Below, piece after piece: positions 17,242 to 24,946 of a stretch of DNA of 64,000 nucleotides. The translations under genes were made by a program, and so were the position numbers. The stretch's first letter is position 1, and the number at the start of each line of letters is the position of its first letter. The DNA is from CAYFUT01 sp964346395 (GTDB lineage: Bacteria; Bacillota; Halanaerobiia; Halobacteroidales; Halobacteroidaceae). The stretch lies in the NCBI GenBank assembly GCA_964346395.1, contig CAYFUT010000006.1, positions 9,646-73,645 on the forward strand, written 5' to 3'. The notes under the pieces are model-generated. The model made no database searches. It was not told the origin of the DNA and saw only the letters and a list, made by a program, of their open reading frames with translations.

Positions 17242-18513
17242 ATGGCAAAACATTATGATATGTGGGAAGAGTTGGGGATGGACTTAGAAAAACATGATGA
17301 TTTTTTAGAGCCGTTACCGGAAATTTATGAAGAGGTTTATCTTAGTCAGGATAATCGACCGGAAGGAATGGAGTATTTTGATTTTGTAGTTGATGATATT
17401 CACGGAATTAGAGTTAAGGAACTGATGGAGGAAAAAGAAGCAGGAAATCCGGTAATCTCTTCTTTCTGTGTATTTGTACCTGACGAGTTAGTTACTGCTG
17501 CCGGTGGAGCTAGTATAGGTCTTTGTGCTGGGTCTCCATTTCCAGTGCCGACAGCAGAAAAAGAACTACCAAGTAGTGACTTATGTCCGTTAATCAAATC
17601 TTCTCTAGGTTTTAAAATGGATAGGATTTGTCCTTATTTTGAAGTATCAGATTTTGTGGTAGGGGAGACAACCTGTGATGGGAAGAAAAAAGCCTGGGAA
17701 GTTCTTGATGATTATATTCCTACTCACGTAATGGAACTGCCGCAGACTAAATCAGAAGCTGCGCGGGAACTTTGGAAGTCTGAGATTAGAAGATTTAAGG
17801 ATAAGGTCGAAGAAGTAAGCGGCCGCGAGATCAAAGCTGATAAGGTGGCTGATGCTATTGAATTGATTAACCAGAAGCGTGATGTTTTACAGCGGTTATA
17901 TAATACTCGCAAAGCAGATCCGGCTCCAATTAGCGGTAGAGATGCTTTACTTATTACGCAGTTAGCTTTCTTTGATGATCCGGAAAGATTTATTGAAAAG
18001 ACCAGTAGTTTATGTGATGAATTAGAAGAAAGAATAGAAACTGGTGAAGGTATTGCTGAAGAGGGAGCTCCTCGGATTTTAGTAGCCGGTACTCCGATGC
18101 CGCTGCCGAGCTGGAAAGTTCATAATTTGATTGAAACTAATGGTGGGGTAGTTGTTTGTGAAGAGACTTGTACTGGAACGAGATATTTTGAAGATAGAGT
18201 TCCTGAAGACGGTGAAACTTTAGACGAGCAGATAGATAATCTGACGGAGCGAGCTATGAATATTGATTGTGCTTGTTTCACTCCTAATACAGATCGGGTT
18301 GATGATATATTAAGGCTGGCTAAAGAGTATGATGTTGATGGTGTAGTTTATTATAATCTTCAGTTTTGTCAGATTTATAATATGGAGTATAAGCAAATTT
18401 CTGAAGCATTAGACAAAGAAAATATTCCTGTAACTCAGATTGAAAGTGACTTCAGTGACAGCGATACCGGCCAGCTTAATACAAGAATTCAGGCTTTTCT
18501 GGAAATGATTTAA
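17242..18513 (+). CDS. Double-cubane-cluster-type anaerobic reductase (2-hydroxyacyl-CoA dehydratase family)
   Basis: A 423-residue single-subunit protein of the HgdB/YjiM family. Cysteines at SSFCVF, GLCAGS, DLCPLIKSS, ICPYFE and TTCDGKKK, plus ETCTGTRYF and DCACFTPN, include the ligands expected for paired [4Fe-4S] clusters. Characterised double-cubane proteins bind an [8Fe-9S] cluster and, with their activase, reduce small molecules such as acetylene, azide or hydrazine. The physiological substrate is unknown. Being followed by an ECF S-component, a TudS-like desulfidase and selD suggests reductive handling of a S- or Se-containing compound (inference). Confidence 0.82.
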   Translation: MAKHYDMWEELGMDLEKHDDFLEPLPEIYEEVYLSQDNRPEGMEYFDFVVDDIHGIRVKELMEEKEAGNPVISSFCVFVPDELVTAAGGASIGLCAGSPFPVPTAEKELPSSDLCPLIKSSLGFKMDRICPYFEVSDFVVGETTCDGKKKAWEVLDDYIPTHVMELPQTKSEAARELWKSEIRRFKDKVEEVSGREIKADKVADAIELINQKRDVLQRLYNTRKADPAPISGRDALLITQLAFFDDPERFIEKTSSLCDELEERIETGEGIAEEGAPRILVAGTPMPLPSWKVHNLIETNGGVVVCEETCTGTRYFEDRVPEDGETLDEQIDNLTERAMNIDCACFTPNTDRVDDILRLAKEYDVDGVVYYNLQFCQIYNMEYKQISEALDKENIPVTQIESDFSDSDTGQLNTRIQAFLEMI

Positions 18514-18534
18514 AAATAAGAGGAGGTTATATTA

Positions 18535-19104
18535 ATGAATAAAAAAACATTACCACTTATTTTTGCTTCTTTAGGGATTGTAATCAATATTGTGTTTGGA
18601 ACAATAGTAGCTACTTTTAAGATTCCATTTTTATTTCTTGATACAATTGGAACTATATTTACAGCTGTTGTGTTAGGACCAATGTATGGGGCAATGACTG
18701 GTGGTTTAACTAATATTATACAAGGAATGATCACTAATCCTAAGACAATGCCCTTTGCTATTGTAAATATTGCTATTGGATTAATTGTGGGCTGGATTGC
18801 TAAGAAATATGAATTTAATTATTTTACGGCTGTAATTACAGGCTTGATTTTATCGGTAGTAGCTCCAGTAGTAGGAACTCCAATTGCAGTTTGGGTCTAT
18901 CAAGGGGTAACTGGTGGAGGTATTGATCTATTTTATGCATGGTTACTGCAGTCAGGTCAAAAGATGTTTCAAGCCGCATTTATTTCTCGAATTACAAGTA
19001 ATTTTATTGATAAGATAGCTAGTTGTATAGTAGTTGCTTATTTAGTGCGGCGATTTTCACAGGAGATTAAAGAAAAGTTTGGAACAACTATAATTTTTGG
19101 CTAA
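18535..19104 (+). CDS. ECF transporter S-component (CD3073-like)
   Basis: A 189-residue integral membrane protein with five to six helices, of the ECF substrate-binding type (GTIFTAVVLGPMYGAMTGGL and an AFAIVNIAIG-like region). S-components bind vitamin-like small molecules and borrow a shared EcfAAT energising module, which is not in this window. From memory it matches the family represented by Clostridioides difficile CD3073, encoded next to a TudS-related desulfidase (CD3072). The same order occurs here, so it probably imports the desulfidase substrate. Confidence 0.75.
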   Translation: MNKKTLPLIFASLGIVINIVFGTIVATFKIPFLFLDTIGTIFTAVVLGPMYGAMTGGLTNIIQGMITNPKTMPFAIVNIAIGLIVGWIAKKYEFNYFTAVITGLILSVVAPVVGTPIAVWVYQGVTGGGIDLFYAWLLQSGQKMFQAAFISRITSNFIDKIASCIVVAYLVRRFSQEIKEKFGTTIIFG

Positions 19105-19154
19105 GATATAATTTTTTTATATTCGGTATAATTAATTATTGAAGGGTGAAGAAA

Positions 19155-19721
19155 ATGAAACGAGATAAGAGAATTGTTTTAGTAGCTCATTGCTTGTTAA
19201 ATTGTAATTCTAAAGTGGAAGGATTAGCTCAATACCAAGGTGCTTTAAGAGAAATTGTTAATCCAATCCTTGAAGCTGGGGTAGGTATTATTCAGCTTCC
19301 ATGTCCTGAACTTACTCTGTATGGTACTAAAAGATGGGGGCATGTGAAGGAGCAATTTGATACTCCTTATTTTAGAGAGCACTGCCGGGAGATATTTGGG
19401 CCTTATTTAAGGCAAATAAAAGATTATTTGAGTTCTGATTATCAAATTATAGGTTTAATTGGGGTTGATGGGAGTCCTAGTTGCGGGGTTAATAAGACCT
19501 GTTCTTCTAATAGATGGGGCGGAGAGTTTTTAGAGACTACCAGTATTCAGGATAAAATTGAAGATTTAGATTATAGTAATAACTCAGGAGTATTCATTGA
19601 GGAAATACGGCAGGTATTAAATAGAGAGGAAATTGATATTCCTTTACTAGCAATTGATGAGACAGAACCAAAAAAGTCTAAGGAAAAAATTAAAGAACTT
19701 TTACAAGGAGGATTAAAATGA
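19155..19721 (+). CDS. TudS-related putative desulfidase (CD3072-like, DUF523 relative)
   Basis: About 188 residues. The conserved cysteines expected to hold the catalytic [4Fe-4S] cluster are Cys13/Cys17 in VAHCLLNCNSK, one in QLPCPELTLYG near residue 60, and GSPSCGVNKTC near residue 115. TudS enzymes remove sulfur from thiouracil through a cluster-bound hydrosulfide. Its stop codon overlaps the selD start (ATGA), so the two proteins are made in a coupled way. The natural substrate is unknown; a thio- or seleno-substituted heterocycle is a reasonable inference. Confidence 0.78.
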   Translation: MKRDKRIVLVAHCLLNCNSKVEGLAQYQGALREIVNPILEAGVGIIQLPCPELTLYGTKRWGHVKEQFDTPYFREHCREIFGPYLRQIKDYLSSDYQIIGLIGVDGSPSCGVNKTCSSNRWGGEFLETTSIQDKIEDLDYSNNSGVFIEEIRQVLNREEIDIPLLAIDETEPKKSKEKIKELLQGGLK

Positions 19722-20758
19722 ATAAAGAAATTGAGCTTACTCAATATAGTAGTACATCAGGTTGAGCAGCTAAAATGGGCCCCGATGCCCTGTTGCAAGT
19801 TTTGCAGCATGTTGATTTTGAAGCTAATGATGAAAATTTATTAGTTGGATTAGATGAATCTGATGATGCGATTGCTTATCAGTTAAATCAGGAGCAGGTG
19901 CTTATTAACTCAGTTGACTTTTTTACTCCAGTGGTAAATGTTCCTTATTTATACGGACAGATTGCAGCTGCTAATGCTTTAAGTGATATTTATGCTATGG
20001 GGGGTAAACCACAGTTAGCTATGAATATTGTGGGATTTCCTTCTTGTTTAAATGATGATATCCTGCAAGATATTCTTCAGGGAGGAGCTGATAAAGTAGC
20101 AGAAGCTGGAGCTATTTTAGCTGGCGGACATACTATTCAGGATGATGAACCTAAGTATGGGTTATCAGTAACTGGGTTAGTAACTCCCGAAAAGTTGTTA
20201 ACTAATTCTAATGCTCAGGTAGGTGACCAGTTGATTTTGACTAAATCAATTGGTACCGGTATTCTGGCTACTGCTATTAAAGGTGGTATGGCTTCAGAGA
20301 AAGAAAGAAAAACAGTAATTGAATCAATGAGTACATTAAATAATAAATCAGCTGAAGTAATGCAAGAAATAGGAGTCAATGCTTGTACTGATGTTACTGG
20401 ATTTGGTTTACTAGGTCATACTTGGGAAGTAGCTGCGGGAAGTGGAGTAGAAATTACTATTCAAGGAGCTGATGTTCCCTGTTTTGAGCCATCTAAAGAA
20501 TATGTAGAAATGGGATTAGTTCCCGAAGGAGGTTATAGTAATAAAGAACATTTTGCTGATAAAGTTGAAGCTGATGAGCAGATAGATTCTACGCTTATTG
20601 ATCTTTTGTTTGATCCTCAGACTTCTGGAGGATTGTTAATTTCTGTTCCTCAAGAAAGAGCTACTGATTTATTATTAGCTCTTGATGATGCAGGGGTTTC
20701 CGAAGCTATGGTAGTAGGGGAAGTAACTGGCCAGCAGCCAAAAATCAAAGTAGTTTAG
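19718..20758 (+). CDS. selD: Selenide, water dikinase, itself a selenoprotein (UGA at codon 16)
   Basis: The full gene runs 346 codons from the ATG at 19718. The in-frame TGA at 19763-19765 is read as selenocysteine: QYSSTSG-U-AAKMGPDAL aligns with the Cys17/Lys20 catalytic loop of E. coli SelD, with Lys19 conserved. A naive reading would start at the Met at 19775 and lose the active site. Downstream are LVGLDESDDA, the DIYAMGGKP ATP/Mg loop and AGGHTIQDDE. It makes selenophosphate from selenide and ATP. The ribosome site AAGGAGG lies within the upstream desulfidase gene. Confidence 0.95.
19763..19812 (+). promoter_or_regulatory. Candidate bacterial SECIS element after the selD UGA
   Basis: Starting 11 nt after the UGA, GGGC/GCCC can pair around a 6-nt loop, and a lower stem can form from GCTAAAA with TTTTGC-AGC. 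A separate 7-bp hairpin (GTTGCAA/TTGCAGC) lies further 3'. The spacing agrees with bacterial SECIS hairpins, but the fold is judged by eye and the exact SelB-binding loop is uncertain. Confidence 0.5.
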
Positions 20759-20791
20759 ATTTAATTTAGGGTAAAACAAGGGGAGTTAAAA

Positions 20792-21262
20792 ATGCTAGAA
20801 TTACAGATACCAGATTATGCGTCAATAAAAATTACTAAGATAGTTTTCGATTTAAATGGTACATTAGCCTGTGATGGCCAATTAATAGCAGGAGTTAAAG
20901 ATAAACTTAACAGATTAGACGAAGATTATGAAGTGTATGTATTAACTGCGGATACTTTTGGTACTGCCGAGGAGACATTTGCTGGTTTTAATGGTGAGGT
21001 TGTAATTATTGATTCAGAAGATGGAAGTAGTTTTAAACGAAATTTTGTTGAAAAATTAGGCAGTAATCAAGTAATAGCTGTTGGCAATGGTCGTAATGAC
21101 GGGTCAATGTTAGCGGAGGCAGTAATCGGAATTTCAGTCTTAGGTCCAGAGGGGACGGCAACGAGCAGTTTATTAAAGTCGGATGTAATAGTTCGTAATA
21201 TAAATCAGGTTTTTGAAATTATTTTAAATCCTAAACGCTTAGTAGCTACACTGCGGAAATGA
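20792..21262 (+). CDS. HAD-family hydrolase resembling a soluble P-type ATPase domain
   Basis: A 156-residue HAD protein. Motif I is VFDLNGTLA, with the nucleophile Asp kept but the usual +2 Asp replaced by Asn. Motif IV is VGNGRNDGSMLAEA. There is no cap domain, and the layout matches the phosphorylation/hydrolase domain of P-type ATPases expressed alone. It lies 33 nt after selD with its own GGGGAG site, so it is likely cotranscribed. The missing +2 acid suggests slow dephosphorylation or altered chemistry. The function is unknown. Confidence 0.72.
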   Translation: MLELQIPDYASIKITKIVFDLNGTLACDGQLIAGVKDKLNRLDEDYEVYVLTADTFGTAEETFAGFNGEVVIIDSEDGSSFKRNFVEKLGSNQVIAVGNGRNDGSMLAEAVIGISVLGPEGTATSSLLKSDVIVRNINQVFEIILNPKRLVATLRK

Positions 21263-21299
21263 ACTTATAAATTAGAATGAATTTTAAAGGAGGACAAAA

Positions 21300-21476
21300 A
21301 TGAAGAAAAGAAGTTTATTAATTACAGTATTATCTTTGGTAATGGTATTTGCAGTAAGTGTAGTAACAATGGCTGGATTTTTTGACTGGTTTGCAGGTGG
21401 TAGTGATTTCAAGTATTATTCGCCTAAAAAATTAAAGCAGAGTATAGAGCAGGAGAAGTCTTTTTATTATATTTAA
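21300..21476 (+). pseudogene. Truncated exported protein (signal peptide plus start of a rhodanese-like domain)
   Basis: A 58-codon frame with an excellent AAAGGAGG site. Residues 1-33 form a signal peptide and MAGFFDWFAGG, nearly the same as the start of the ABC binding protein at 12673 (MAGFFDWFSDG). The remainder, YYSPKKLKQSIEQEKSFYYI, resembles the first strand and helix of secreted rhodanese domains, but the frame stops before the DVR-type core. No continuation is visible in the other frames before 21550. It is best read as a decayed periplasmic sulfurtransferase; a functional short exported peptide cannot be excluded. Confidence 0.6.
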
Positions 21477-21552
21477 CTTTCGAATAGTTTAAAAAAATGT
21501 TAAAATATTATGTGGGTTTGTAGTTTTCAGTTTTTTGCGGAGGTGAAGGTTG

Positions 21553-21969
21553 ATGAAGATAGGTTTAATAAGGTGCCGCCAGTCAGAAGAAGAATGCGGA
21601 GGCATCCACTGTTTTAAATGTATAGAGAATAAAGAAGGGGCTTTGGCAGATATAGAAGGGAATTTAGAATTGGTAGGAGTTGCTACCTGTGGAGGCTGTC
21701 CTGGTGGTAAGATTAAAAAGCGGGTTGAGATGATGGATGAAGCTGGGGCAGATGCAGTAGTCTTTGGTTCCTGTATTAAGTTAGGGACTCCAATAGATTT
21801 TTCCTGTCCCCATTTAGAAAAGCTTAAGAGAGAAGCTAAAGAAGCGGCTGATATTGAAATTATCAGCTGGACTCACCATAGTACTTTCCGCGAGATATTA
21901 GTTGATAGAATTAAAAATGCTGGTTTGAGTGATTTAGATAAATTCTTTAATAAGGGGTTGAATCTGTAG
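21553..21969 (+). CDS. CGGC-domain protein (copy 1)
   Basis: About 138 residues of the CGGC family (PF08821-like). Cysteines occur in RCRQSEEECGG, CFKC, the name-giving TCGGCPGGKI, GSCIK and SCPHL. These cysteine clusters suggest metal or Fe-S binding; no activity is established. The start is ATG at 21553 after GGAGGTGAAGG. It ends one nucleotide into the next gene, a related CGGC protein, so they form a tandem pair in the selenium island. Confidence 0.8.
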   Translation: MKIGLIRCRQSEEECGGIHCFKCIENKEGALADIEGNLELVGVATCGGCPGGKIKKRVEMMDEAGADAVVFGSCIKLGTPIDFSCPHLEKLKREAKEAADIEIISWTHHSTFREILVDRIKNAGLSDLDKFFNKGLNL

Positions 21970-22295
21970 TGAAGTTAGCTATTATTCGCTGTCTGGAACT
22001 GGAGGATGAATGTATTGGTCAGCCCTGCTTAGAATTAATTAGAGAGCGGGAGAATAATTTTCAGGGCATTGAAGATATTCAACTGGTTGGAATGGTTACC
22101 TGTGGTGGTTGTTCTGGGAAAGGGGTCAGTCTGCGGGCCAAAAATCTACTTGACTCGGGTGCTGATAAAGTAGTTTTAACATCCTGTATAACTGGAGACA
22201 GCTGCCGCAGTGAACAGTGTCCTTACTTTTCTGAGATGAAGAAATCGCTGCTTAGTTCAGTAGGAAAGGATAAACTTATTTTTTCTACCTTCTAG
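21969..22295 (+). CDS. CGGC-domain protein (copy 2)
   Basis: A 108-residue paralogue of the preceding gene. It shares an N-terminal LAIIRCLELEDECIGQPCLE layout, the TCGGCSGKG motif, a conserved RAKNLLDSGADKVVLTSCI segment and a C-terminal SEQCPYF. It starts with GTG overlapping the upstream stop by 1 nt, giving tight translational coupling and perhaps a heteromer. It is shorter than copy 1 by about 30 C-terminal residues. Confidence 0.78.
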   Translation: MKLAIIRCLELEDECIGQPCLELIRERENNFQGIEDIQLVGMVTCGGCSGKGVSLRAKNLLDSGADKVVLTSCITGDSCRSEQCPYFSEMKKSLLSSVGKDKLIFSTF

Positions 22296-22377
22296 AATCA
22301 TCTATAATTTATGGTTTGCTTGCAGAATTAAAAAAATAATTTATAATTTAGTTATTATTCAACAGGAGGGATAAATA

Positions 22378-22947
22378 ATGAAAGAAATAAATGCGCAGGG
22401 GCTTGACTGTCCGAAACCGGTGGTAAAGACTAAAAAGGCTTTAAATGAAGAAAATAAAGTTAAGGTGCTCGTCGATGATGAGATTCAAGCTGAAAATGTA
22501 GCAAAATTAGCTAAAAAGATGAATGGAGAAGTAACTATTCTGGAAGAGACTGATCACTATCAGGTGAGTATAGAAGTTGCTGAAGATGCAGAAGCAGGTA
22601 GTGAAAAAGATTCTGAAGGTAAGGTTTACTTTATTACCAGTGCTACCTTAGGAGAAGGCGAAGAAGAACTTGGAAATGTATTGATGAAGGGATTCTTAAG
22701 TACTTTATTAGATATAGACCCGATTCCGGAGAAAGTTATTTTTATGAATAGCGGGGTTAAGGTACCTGCACTTAATGAGGAAGCGGAAGAACATTTAAAA
22801 GAGCTGGAAGCTGAAGGAGTAGAAATTTTATCCTGCGGAACTTGTTTGGACTATTATGGAATAGAGGAAGAACTTGAAGTAGGAAATATTAGTAATATGT
22901 ATGAAATTTTATCGGCTGTAAATAATAATCGAGTTGTGGAAGTTTAG
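22378..22947 (+). CDS. yedF: YedF-type selenium-metabolism protein (TusA plus DsrE-like)
   Basis: A 189-residue two-domain protein. Residues 1-70 form a TusA domain with the LDCPKPVVKTKKAL motif. Residues about 80-189 form a DsrE-like domain with FITSATLGEGEEELG and a second reactive Cys in LSCGTCLDYYG. This exact fusion is a genomic marker of selenium utilisation and is thought to relay selenium or sulfur. It sits upstream of a cysteine desulfurase-like gene. The ribosome site is AGGAGGG. Confidence 0.92.
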   Translation: MKEINAQGLDCPKPVVKTKKALNEENKVKVLVDDEIQAENVAKLAKKMNGEVTILEETDHYQVSIEVAEDAEAGSEKDSEGKVYFITSATLGEGEEELGNVLMKGFLSTLLDIDPIPEKVIFMNSGVKVPALNEEAEEHLKELEAEGVEILSCGTCLDYYGIEEELEVGNISNMYEILSAVNNNRVVEV

Positions 22948-22974
22948 ATAAGTAGTTTAGAGAGGAGGGATTTG

Positions 22975-24117
22975 ATGATTTATTTTGATAATGCTGCTAC
23001 TACTTGGCAGAAGCCGGAGAAAGTTTATGATAGAGTAGATGATGTTTTGCGGAATAAGAGCGGTAATCCAAGCCGGGGAAGTCATAAAATTTCTCTAGAG
23101 GCAAGTAGAATTATCTTTAAAACAAGGAGTAAATTAGCTGAATTTTTTAATGCTGAAGACAGCAGTCAGATTGCATTTACCAAGAATGCTACTGAAGGTA
23201 CTAACCTTATATTTAAAGGGCTGCTTAAAAAGGGAGATGAAGTGATAATCAGCAGTTTAGAACATAATGCAGTCTTTCGACCGCTGAATAGGCTTGAAGA
23301 AGAAGGTATTATAGACTTGAATATAGTAGACACTGAGCAGGGAAGCAAAGAATTTTTAACTTCAGTAGAAGAAGCAGTTACTCCCGAAACAAAGTTGATT
23401 GCAGTGACTCATGCTTCTAATGTTACTGGTAATATACTGCCGATTAGGCGGTTAGGAGAAATTGCTGAAGCAGAAGGCGTCTATTTTTTAGTTGATGCTG
23501 CCCAAACAGCCGGAGTGCTGCCGATAGATGTAGTCAAAGATAATATTGATTTTCTTACCTTTACCGGCCATAAGGCTTTATTTGGCCCGCAGGGGGTTGG
23601 AGGTTTATACTTCAATCCTGAAGCTGAGTTTACTCCTTTATTAGAAGGAGGAACCGGTGGGGATTCAAAATCTAATCTAAATCCAGATATTATGCCGGAT
23701 AAATACGAAGCAGGTACTTTGAATACGCCTGCTATTGCTGGGTTAGGCGCCGGACTGGAATTTATTGAAGAAGAAGGCTTAGAAAAGATTAGACAGCATG
23801 AATCAGAACTTGTTTCTAAATTAGAAGTAGGATTAGATAAATTAGAAGGGATTGAGATTTTAACTTCTCAGATTAGTAGTGAACGAGTAGGTGTGACTTC
23901 GTTTAGAGCTGAGGAAGTTAATCCGGCGGAGATGGGCCAACTTCTGGATAGAAACTATGATATTGCTGTTAGAACCGGAATCCACTGTGCACCTTTGGCC
24001 CATAAAAGTATAGGAAGTTATGATACAGAAACTGTACGGGTAAGTTTTAGTTATTTTAATAAATTACCTGAAGTAGACAGGTTTTTGACAGCTTTAAAAG
24101 AAATAATTTCTAGTTAA
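22975..24117 (+). CDS. Cysteine desulfurase-like protein, selenium-cluster type (copy 2)
   Basis: About 380 residues. The PLP lysine is Lys200 (FTGHKALFGP) and the loop cysteine is Cys338 (TGIHCAPLAHK). It is the same subgroup as the gene at 8808, with long collinear similarity (EGGTG, PDKYEAGTLNT). Located 27 nt after yedF, it is the probable selenium/sulfur donor to YedF. The ATG at 22975, 4 nt after GAGGAGGGA, is chosen over the TTG three nucleotides upstream. Confidence 0.87.
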   Translation: MIYFDNAATTWQKPEKVYDRVDDVLRNKSGNPSRGSHKISLEASRIIFKTRSKLAEFFNAEDSSQIAFTKNATEGTNLIFKGLLKKGDEVIISSLEHNAVFRPLNRLEEEGIIDLNIVDTEQGSKEFLTSVEEAVTPETKLIAVTHASNVTGNILPIRRLGEIAEAEGVYFLVDAAQTAGVLPIDVVKDNIDFLTFTGHKALFGPQGVGGLYFNPEAEFTPLLEGGTGGDSKSNLNPDIMPDKYEAGTLNTPAIAGLGAGLEFIEEEGLEKIRQHESELVSKLEVGLDKLEGIEILTSQISSERVGVTSFRAEEVNPAEMGQLLDRNYDIAVRTGIHCAPLAHKSIGSYDTETVRVSFSYFNKLPEVDRFLTALKEIISS

Positions 24118-24131
24118 ATTTATTTTCATCT

Positions 24132-24806
24132 TTATTGAAGGGAGAAGTCAGTTCTTTCTTCAATTATTTTTTTAATATGCTTAATTACATGGTCAGCTGC
24201 TTCTTCCGCTGAATAGTCAATTCGATTATTGATTATAAGAGATAACATTCCCTGGTAGATAAGTCTAATCAATTCATTTACTTCTGCAGCTTCTTTCGGT
24301 TCAAAATAATCGGCCTGGATGCAGGGAGTAATGAGTATTTGGCACCGTTTGGCAAAGTCAGGTTCTGTCAGCATTTCTGTGAGAACATCTGGGATATTTT
24401 CTAATTCTTCTGGATATAGAGAATAATAATCTTCGATTAGATTATCCGGTTGACTACCGACATCTTCAGTGAATACTGCATAATAAATTTCAGGATTTTT
24501 AAAGCAGTGGTTACAGAAACATTCCCAAATGAAGATGAATTCTTCCATTTCATTATCAGCTTTATCTATATAATTAGGTAGGTCGTGGACATATTCATCA
24601 ATAAATTTCATAGCTGCTAAAGAGATGAGTTGAGTACTATTATCAAAGTAATTGTAAATTGTAGCGCTGTTATAGCCGGCAATTTGAGCTACTTTTCTGA
24701 TAGTAACCCCGGAGATTCCTTCTTGTTCAATGATTTGGGCTGCTGCATCAATAAATATTTTTAAAGTTCTCTTTTTTTTGATATCATTTTTATCAACCTT
24801 AATCAT
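24132..24806 (-). CDS. TetR/AcrR-family regulator
   Basis: A 224-residue regulator. The N-terminal helix-turn-helix (residues 15-55: AAAQIIEQEGISGVTIRKVAQIAGYNSATIYNYF) is canonical TetR; the C-terminal ligand domain is acidic and unassigned. It is transcribed away from selA, with a 10-bp inverted repeat between them, and converges on the desulfurase gene. A role controlling itself and perhaps selA is inferred from position only. Confidence 0.85.
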   Translation of the reverse strand: MIKVDKNDIKKKRTLKIFIDAAAQIIEQEGISGVTIRKVAQIAGYNSATIYNYFDNSTQLISLAAMKFIDEYVHDLPNYIDKADNEMEEFIFIWECFCNHCFKNPEIYYAVFTEDVGSQPDNLIEDYYSLYPEELENIPDVLTEMLTEPDFAKRCQILITPCIQADYFEPKEAAEVNELIRLIYQGMLSLIINNRIDYSAEEAADHVIKHIKKIIEERTDFSLQ

Positions 24807-24827
24807 GATTGTTTCCTCCTCTAAAAA

Positions 24828-24854
24828 ATATAATTTATTTTTTCTAAATTATAT
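24828..24854. promoter_or_regulatory. Candidate TetR operator in the tetR/selA divergent region
   Basis: A perfect 10-bp inverted repeat (ATATAATTTA / TAAATTATAT) with a 7-nt spacer, 22 nt upstream of the tetR start. A TATAAT at 24892-24897 could be the selA -10 box; no convincing -35 is seen. Confidence 0.5.
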
Positions 24855-24946
24855 GATAGGATAAATTGAGACTAAAATCAAGATTAAAGGATATAATAAA
24901 TAAGTAATAAGTTATATAAGCCAGAAATAAAATTGGGGGGCTATTT

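Noticed and set aside
19775..20758. SelD starting at the Met at 19775
   Set aside because: It would lack the catalytic loop. The upstream ATG at 19718 with AAGGAGG and an in-frame TGA at the Sec position explains the gene fully.
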